From: an archaeon | GTDB taxonomy: Archaea > Nanobdellota > Nanobdellia > Woesearchaeales > GW2011-AR9 | NCBI GenBank assembly: GCA_020053615.1 | Contig: JAGVMW010000152.1 | Span: 1 to 7,499, forward strand | Length of the DNA stretch: 7,499 nucleotides | Reading direction: 5' to 3' | Part shown: positions 6,322 through 7,499 of the stretch, one piece after another | Numbering within the stretch: the stretch's first letter is position 1 | How the letters are laid out: every line of letters starts with the position of its first letter | Position numbers and translations under genes: made by a program | Notes under the pieces: generated by a model | Told to the model about the DNA's origin: nothing | Database searches by the model: none | What the model saw: the letters and a program-made list of their open reading frames with translations, nothing else

Positions 6322-6425
6322 TTACTCGCCTCCAAAGGGGGATTGAGCGAAGCGAATGTCCCCCCACGTGCGCCAAGCGTAATTGGCTTGGAGAAATCTC
6401 CTGAAACAACTTGGCCTTTAAGCAT
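6315..6425 (-). CDS. Leader ORF copying the HerA N-terminus, overlapping the herA start
   Basis: A 36-codon frame begins with ATG at 6423-6425 and reads MLKGQVVSGDFSK, identical to HerA residues 1-13 except I6 to V. Ten of the 13 codons differ, nine of them synonymously, so this is not a recent copy. It then diverges (PITLGARGG...), runs through a GC-rich repeat, and ends in TAA at 6315-6317, inside the second and third codons of herA. A TATA box (6447-6455) lies 26 bases before its ATG, so the herA mRNA probably starts on this codon, leaderless. Ribosomes ending here would sit on the herA start, suggesting coupling. It is either the stump of a deleted tandem herA copy or a working leader peptide. 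Confidence 0.55.
   Translation of the reverse strand: MLKGQVVSGDFSKPITLGARGGTFASLNPPLEASKC
6337..6365. repeat. GC-rich inverted repeat inside the herA leader
   Basis: GGGGGA (6337-6342) pairs with TCCCCC (6359-6364) around a 16-base loop that contains GAGCGAAGCGAATG, an internal near-repeat of GCGAA. It is far richer in G and C than its surroundings and looks like an inserted short palindromic element. It lies just upstream of the herA ribosome site (6329-6333), so folding could affect translation. Confidence 0.5.
6373..6391. repeat. Short hairpin in the herA leader
   Basis: CCAAGC and GCTTGG form a perfect six-base stem with a seven-base loop, at the point where the leader ORF stops resembling HerA. 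It may mark the junction of a past deletion, or be one of two consecutive hairpins in the leader RNA. Confidence 0.35.
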
Positions 6426-6442
6426 AAAAACAAAAAAATAAA
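6426..6442 (-). terminator. T-tract between the right-hand lipoprotein gene and the herA leader
   Basis: The minus strand reads CTTTATTTTTTTGTTTTT immediately before the leader ATG. It can terminate transcripts from the gene at 6482-7321 and also forms the AT-rich start region of the next promoter. The two roles overlap, so some read-through into herA is likely. Confidence 0.45.
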
Positions 6443-6446
6443 GAAG

Positions 6447-6455
6447 TTTTTAAAG
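6447..6455 (-). promoter_or_regulatory. TATA box for herA and its leader ORF
   Basis: The minus strand reads CTTTAAAAA, centred 26 bases before the leader ATG at 6423-6425. This spacing predicts a leaderless start on the leader ORF, about 104 bases upstream of the herA ATG. Confidence 0.5.
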
Positions 6456-6481
6456 ATTTAGGTGGTGGATTAGTGTAAGTT

Positions 6482-7321
6482 TTACTCAACCACCTCAAGA
6501 TCTTCCGGAACAGTTACCTCGCTGATTTTTACCGTTCCACTGCCTGCGCCAATTAAGTTAAATGTTCTATCCACTAATCTCACTTCATCACCATCTTCAT
6601 TTAATCTAAAGATGACCTGGCGCAAAGGCAGACCATAAAAATCATCTACAAACAACCTTTCTTGGTTGCCTTCGGGAGTAGCTCTTTCCAGCAGTATCGT
6701 TTTACGCTTTTGGTAGTACGTCTCTCCTGTAACTTTTACTTGAGTAGGAATAAGCTCGTCCATTATTATCCGAGGAGTAATCGTTACATCCTCAGTTATG
6801 TAATCTAATTTGTAGGCATTATTATTGATATCTTTACAGGTGATTCCAGTTTTTGAACAAACCCCATAAGCTGTTTTTTGCACTGCATCTAAATAAACTT
6901 CATTGTAGAATATCTCTCCTTTCCAGAATTTCGGGCTCGGATAAGTCTTCTTAAGCTTCTCTCCTTTCACTTTAACTCGAAAGTTGGCGTTATCCAGGTA
7001 CAATCCGGTTGAAGTCATAACTGTTGACTTGTAATAAAATTCATAATTATCTATCTGGGCACTTTTATCTTGCAGCTCTTTTATTTTAGGATTATAGAAA
7101 GATAATTCTTCCTTTGGTTCTTCCTGAGCCTCGTCTTTTATCTCCGCTATCGGTTTAATTATCTCTTCTTCGGGGACGCTAATAATTGCTCCAGTTATGG
7201 CCGACCCGGAAGCATCAGGAACAGTTGAAGTAGTATTTAACGACGGGGTGGTGGGACTGCATGCAATTAAGAGCAGCACCATTAATAATAATCCAATTAA
7301 ATATAATTTTGTATTTTTCAT
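6482..7321 (-). CDS. Uncharacterised lipoprotein, possible LolA/RseB-like beta fold
   Basis: The 279-residue protein has a clear lipoprotein signal: positively charged MKNTK, a hydrophobic core (6-19) and lipobox L-I-A-C21. An acidic, Pro-rich linker (22-75) follows, then a soluble domain (about 76-265) with many alternating strands, a short C155-C162 pair that could form a disulfide, and a Gly-rich GAGSGTVKI (258-266) near the end. The repeated pattern of strands with phrases such as FRVKVKGEKLKK, TILLERA and LPLRQVIFRL recalls the LolA/RseB-like lipoprotein-binding fold, but this is a weak impression and I do not recognise a named family. It would be anchored outside the cell. The ATG has GAGGG at 7330-7334, eight bases upstream, and an upstream TATA box. 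Stop is TAA. Confidence 0.8.
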   Translation of the reverse strand: MKNTKLYLIGLLLMVLLLIACSPTTPSLNTTSTVPDASGSAITGAIISVPEEEIIKPIAEIKDEAQEEPKEELSFYNPKIKELQDKSAQIDNYEFYYKSTVMTSTGLYLDNANFRVKVKGEKLKKTYPSPKFWKGEIFYNEVYLDAVQKTAYGVCSKTGITCKDINNNAYKLDYITEDVTITPRIIMDELIPTQVKVTGETYYQKRKTILLERATPEGNQERLFVDDFYGLPLRQVIFRLNEDGDEVRLVDRTFNLIGAGSGTVKISEVTVPEDLEVVE

Positions 7322-7380
7322 GTCAAAATCCCTCTATTTTTGTTATTGATAGTTTAATGATAATAAAAATTTAATGGTTA

Positions 7381-7390
7381 ATATTTAAAC
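7381..7390 (-). promoter_or_regulatory. TATA box of the right-hand lipoprotein gene
   Basis: The minus strand reads GTTTAAATAT. Initiation would fall near 7359, giving a leader of roughly 38 bases that includes the GAGGG ribosome site at 7330-7334. Confidence 0.55.
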
Positions 7391-7442
7391 GTATCGCTGG
7401 TAGGGCACAGTCCGTTTTGTGAGTGATAGCACCATATCCACC

Positions 7443-7476
7443 TGAAAACAAGGACGGCTTTGCCGTCCTGTTTTCA
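7443..7476. repeat. Strong inverted repeat near the right edge
   Basis: The left arm TGAAAACAAGGACGGC (7443-7458) pairs with GCCGTCCTGTTTTCA (7462-7476) around a TTT loop, with one bulged A. It could be a terminator for a gene beyond the edge or a dispersed palindromic element. No long T-run follows on either strand, so termination is not certain. The rest of 7391-7499 holds no gene I can support. Confidence 0.6.
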
Positions 7477-7499
7477 TTTAATGAGATGCAACTATCGCA

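Noticed and set aside
7391..7442. GC-richer stretch considered as a small RNA or tRNA
   Set aside because: No cloverleaf, anticodon stem or box motif could be drawn, and it is too short for a tRNA next to the hairpin.
7371..7499. Minus-strand frame open from the right edge to TAA at 7371, 42 codons
   Set aside because: It runs through the strong hairpin and overlaps the TATA box of the next gene, and the peptide resembles nothing I know. Chance openness is the better explanation, though a gene end cannot be excluded.

Overview
This AT-rich window most likely comes from an archaeon, probably a DPANN-type lineage such as Woesearchaeota or a relative. The lineage is inferred. The archaeal signs are TTTAAATA-type TATA boxes about 26-28 bases ahead of start codons (two of them giving leaderless genes), T-tract terminators, strong GGAGG/GGTGA ribosome sites, an archaeal presenilin-like protease, a HerA-type ATPase and small lipoproteins. 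The pair of HflK/HflC membrane proteins is more typical of bacteria.

Every gene is on the minus strand, so transcription runs from high to low coordinates. From the right: an inverted repeat (7443-7476), then a lipoprotein with a fold I could not identify (6482-7321). Next is a HerA-like ATPase (4786-6321), preceded by a 36-codon upstream reading frame whose first 13 residues copy the start of HerA. A small cysteine-rich lipoprotein (4379-4687) then leads into hflK and hflC (2113-4253). A T-rich terminator and a promoter carrying a palindromic operator separate these from a compact three-gene operon: an HTH-nucleotidyltransferase (MNT), a HEPN protein and a presenilin-like intramembrane protease (99-2018). 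At the left edge another gene begins, MIQCIFCKSS..., with its own promoter and ribosome site.

Four things stand out. First, hflC has an in-frame TAG at codon 331, followed by 40 codons that perfectly continue the normal HflC C-terminus, so this is a nonsense mutation, a sequencing error, or read-through/recoding of amber. Second, the small lipoprotein seems to be cut short by loss of one C in a C run; adding it back gives a 132-residue protein that ends just before the hflK ribosome site. After that repair no gene in the window truly ends in TAG. Third, the herA leader frame repeats the HerA N-terminus with nearly all codons changed but the residues kept, and overlaps the herA start. Fourth, an MNT-HEPN toxin-antitoxin module is translationally joined to a presenilin-like protease.

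Functionally the window is about membrane quality control and stress: an SPFH complex (HflKC), an intramembrane aspartyl protease, surface lipoproteins, a DNA-processing ATPase and a toxin-antitoxin pair. No CRISPR array, tRNA, rRNA or insertion sequence was seen, and no gap exceeds 300 bases.
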